From Candidatus Omnitrophota bacterium (GTDB lineage: Bacteria; Omnitrophota; Gorgyraeia; Gygaellales; Profunditerraquicolaceae), in NCBI GenBank assembly GCA_903882345.1, contig CAIRWO010000127.1, positions 1 through 6,234 of the forward strand: 6,234 bases of DNA, read 5' to 3'. Each line of letters starts with the position of its first letter. The stretch's first letter is position 1. A program made the position numbers and the translations under genes. The notes beneath the pieces are model-generated. The model did not search any database. It worked only from the letters and a program-made list of their open reading frames with translations, and was not told where the DNA came from. Below, piece by piece: positions 5,701 through 6,234 of the stretch.

Positions 5701-6234
5701 TTATTCTTTCTTTAGCTTGATCACAACAAAGATGATCAAGACAAGGTAGATAAAACTAAAAATAAACGCCCCCTTATTCAACGATAAATAATCTACCAAC
5801 GCCTGAGGATTCTTAAGTATACCTCGGCCTGCGCCGGCAAGTATATACTGCACCCAGAAGATACGCACAGGCGAACCCAGGACGACCGCGGCCATATATC
5901 TTTTAAAAGAAATATCCGTCATGCCGGCGGCAAGGTCCAAAAAACGGAACGGGATAAGCGGTACAGTACGAAATAAAAAGAGCCAGAGAAAACCGGTATT
6001 TCTTAATTTCCGATCGAGGCCGCCCTGGATATTTCCCAGATGATCTTCGACAAACTGCCTACCTAAAAAGCGGCTGAAAGAAAACAGGATAACCGCGTTT
6101 ATCGCCTCGGCAATAAAAATAAACAGTGTGCTTACATACGCGCCGAACAAAAACGCGCAAACGATCCTGAAGATATCCTTGGAAAACCAGAAGAAAAAAG
6201 TAACGACGACATAAAGACAGACAAAAATTATCCC
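5701..6234 (-). CDS. VTT-domain (DedA/TVP38/TMEM64-like) membrane protein, partial
   Basis: The reading frame is open to the right edge of the window, giving 177 visible residues with the N-terminus missing. The TTG at 6150 is not the true start, because the sequence just before it (FFFWFSKDIFRIVCAFLFG) reads straight into the family's conserved FG...A..NA...F...R.LGR block. The hallmark follows: FRTVPLIPFRFLDLAAGMTDISFKRY, matching the R..P..P...N..aG.t.isf..y pattern, then a glycine-rich membrane segment (VLGSPVRIF...AGAG) and a final TM helix ending in KLKKE. DedA/TVP38 proteins are integral inner-membrane proteins; several members take part in lipid scrambling or undecaprenyl-phosphate recycling, but the role of this one is open. 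It precedes the beta-CASP gene in the same operon. Confidence 0.87.
   Translation of the reverse strand, partial: GIIFVCLYVVVTFFFWFSKDIFRIVCAFLFGAYVSTLFIFIAEAINAVILFSFSRFLGRQFVEDHLGNIQGGLDRKLRNTGFLWLFLFRTVPLIPFRFLDLAAGMTDISFKRYMAAVVLGSPVRIFWVQYILAGAGRGILKNPQALVDYLSLNKGAFIFSFIYLVLIIFVVIKLKKE

Overview
The window reads as a piece of chromosome from a Gram-negative bacterium, because it carries lpxB of lipid A synthesis. The overall gene style (lipid A genes, a stand-alone HAMP membrane protein, a Ste24-like protease, moderate G+C coding DNA with AT-leaning intergenic spaces) would suit an uncultured lineage such as Omnitrophota or a deltaproteobacterium-like group. That placement is an impression, not something the sequence proves. 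No phage, transposon or CRISPR features were seen.

Layout. Positions 1-194 hold no convincing gene. They form a GC-rich, inverted-repeat-rich stretch with a perfect 11-bp hairpin. Next come two plus-strand genes that overlap by 19 bases: a Gfo/Idh/MocA oxidoreductase of the type found beside lipid A genes, and lpxB. lpxB ends in a 4-base overlap with the stop codon of the converging minus-strand block, which fills the rest of the window. Read in its own direction (right to left), that block is: a VTT/DedA-like membrane protein cut by the window edge; a beta-CASP metallo-beta-lactamase RNase-like protein starting one base after it; a 182-base space with a predicted promoter and a strongly structured leader; a divergent bL27-family protein; a Ste24-like M48 membrane metalloprotease 10 bases later; a second predicted promoter; and a small two-TM protein with a HAMP-like tail.

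How the genes fit together. The two plus-strand genes probably act in one lipid A pathway: the oxidoreductase may modify the UDP-sugar (GnnA-type chemistry is the best-known precedent) and LpxB joins the two acylated sugars. The minus-strand genes look like housekeeping for membranes (VTT, M48, HAMP protein) and RNA or ribosome functions (beta-CASP, bL27-like), arranged as three transcription units.

The most unusual items are the bL27 relative that lacks the canonical N-terminal tail, and its leader, in which segments upstream of the ribosome binding site have competing pairing partners, one of them the Shine-Dalgarno sequence itself.
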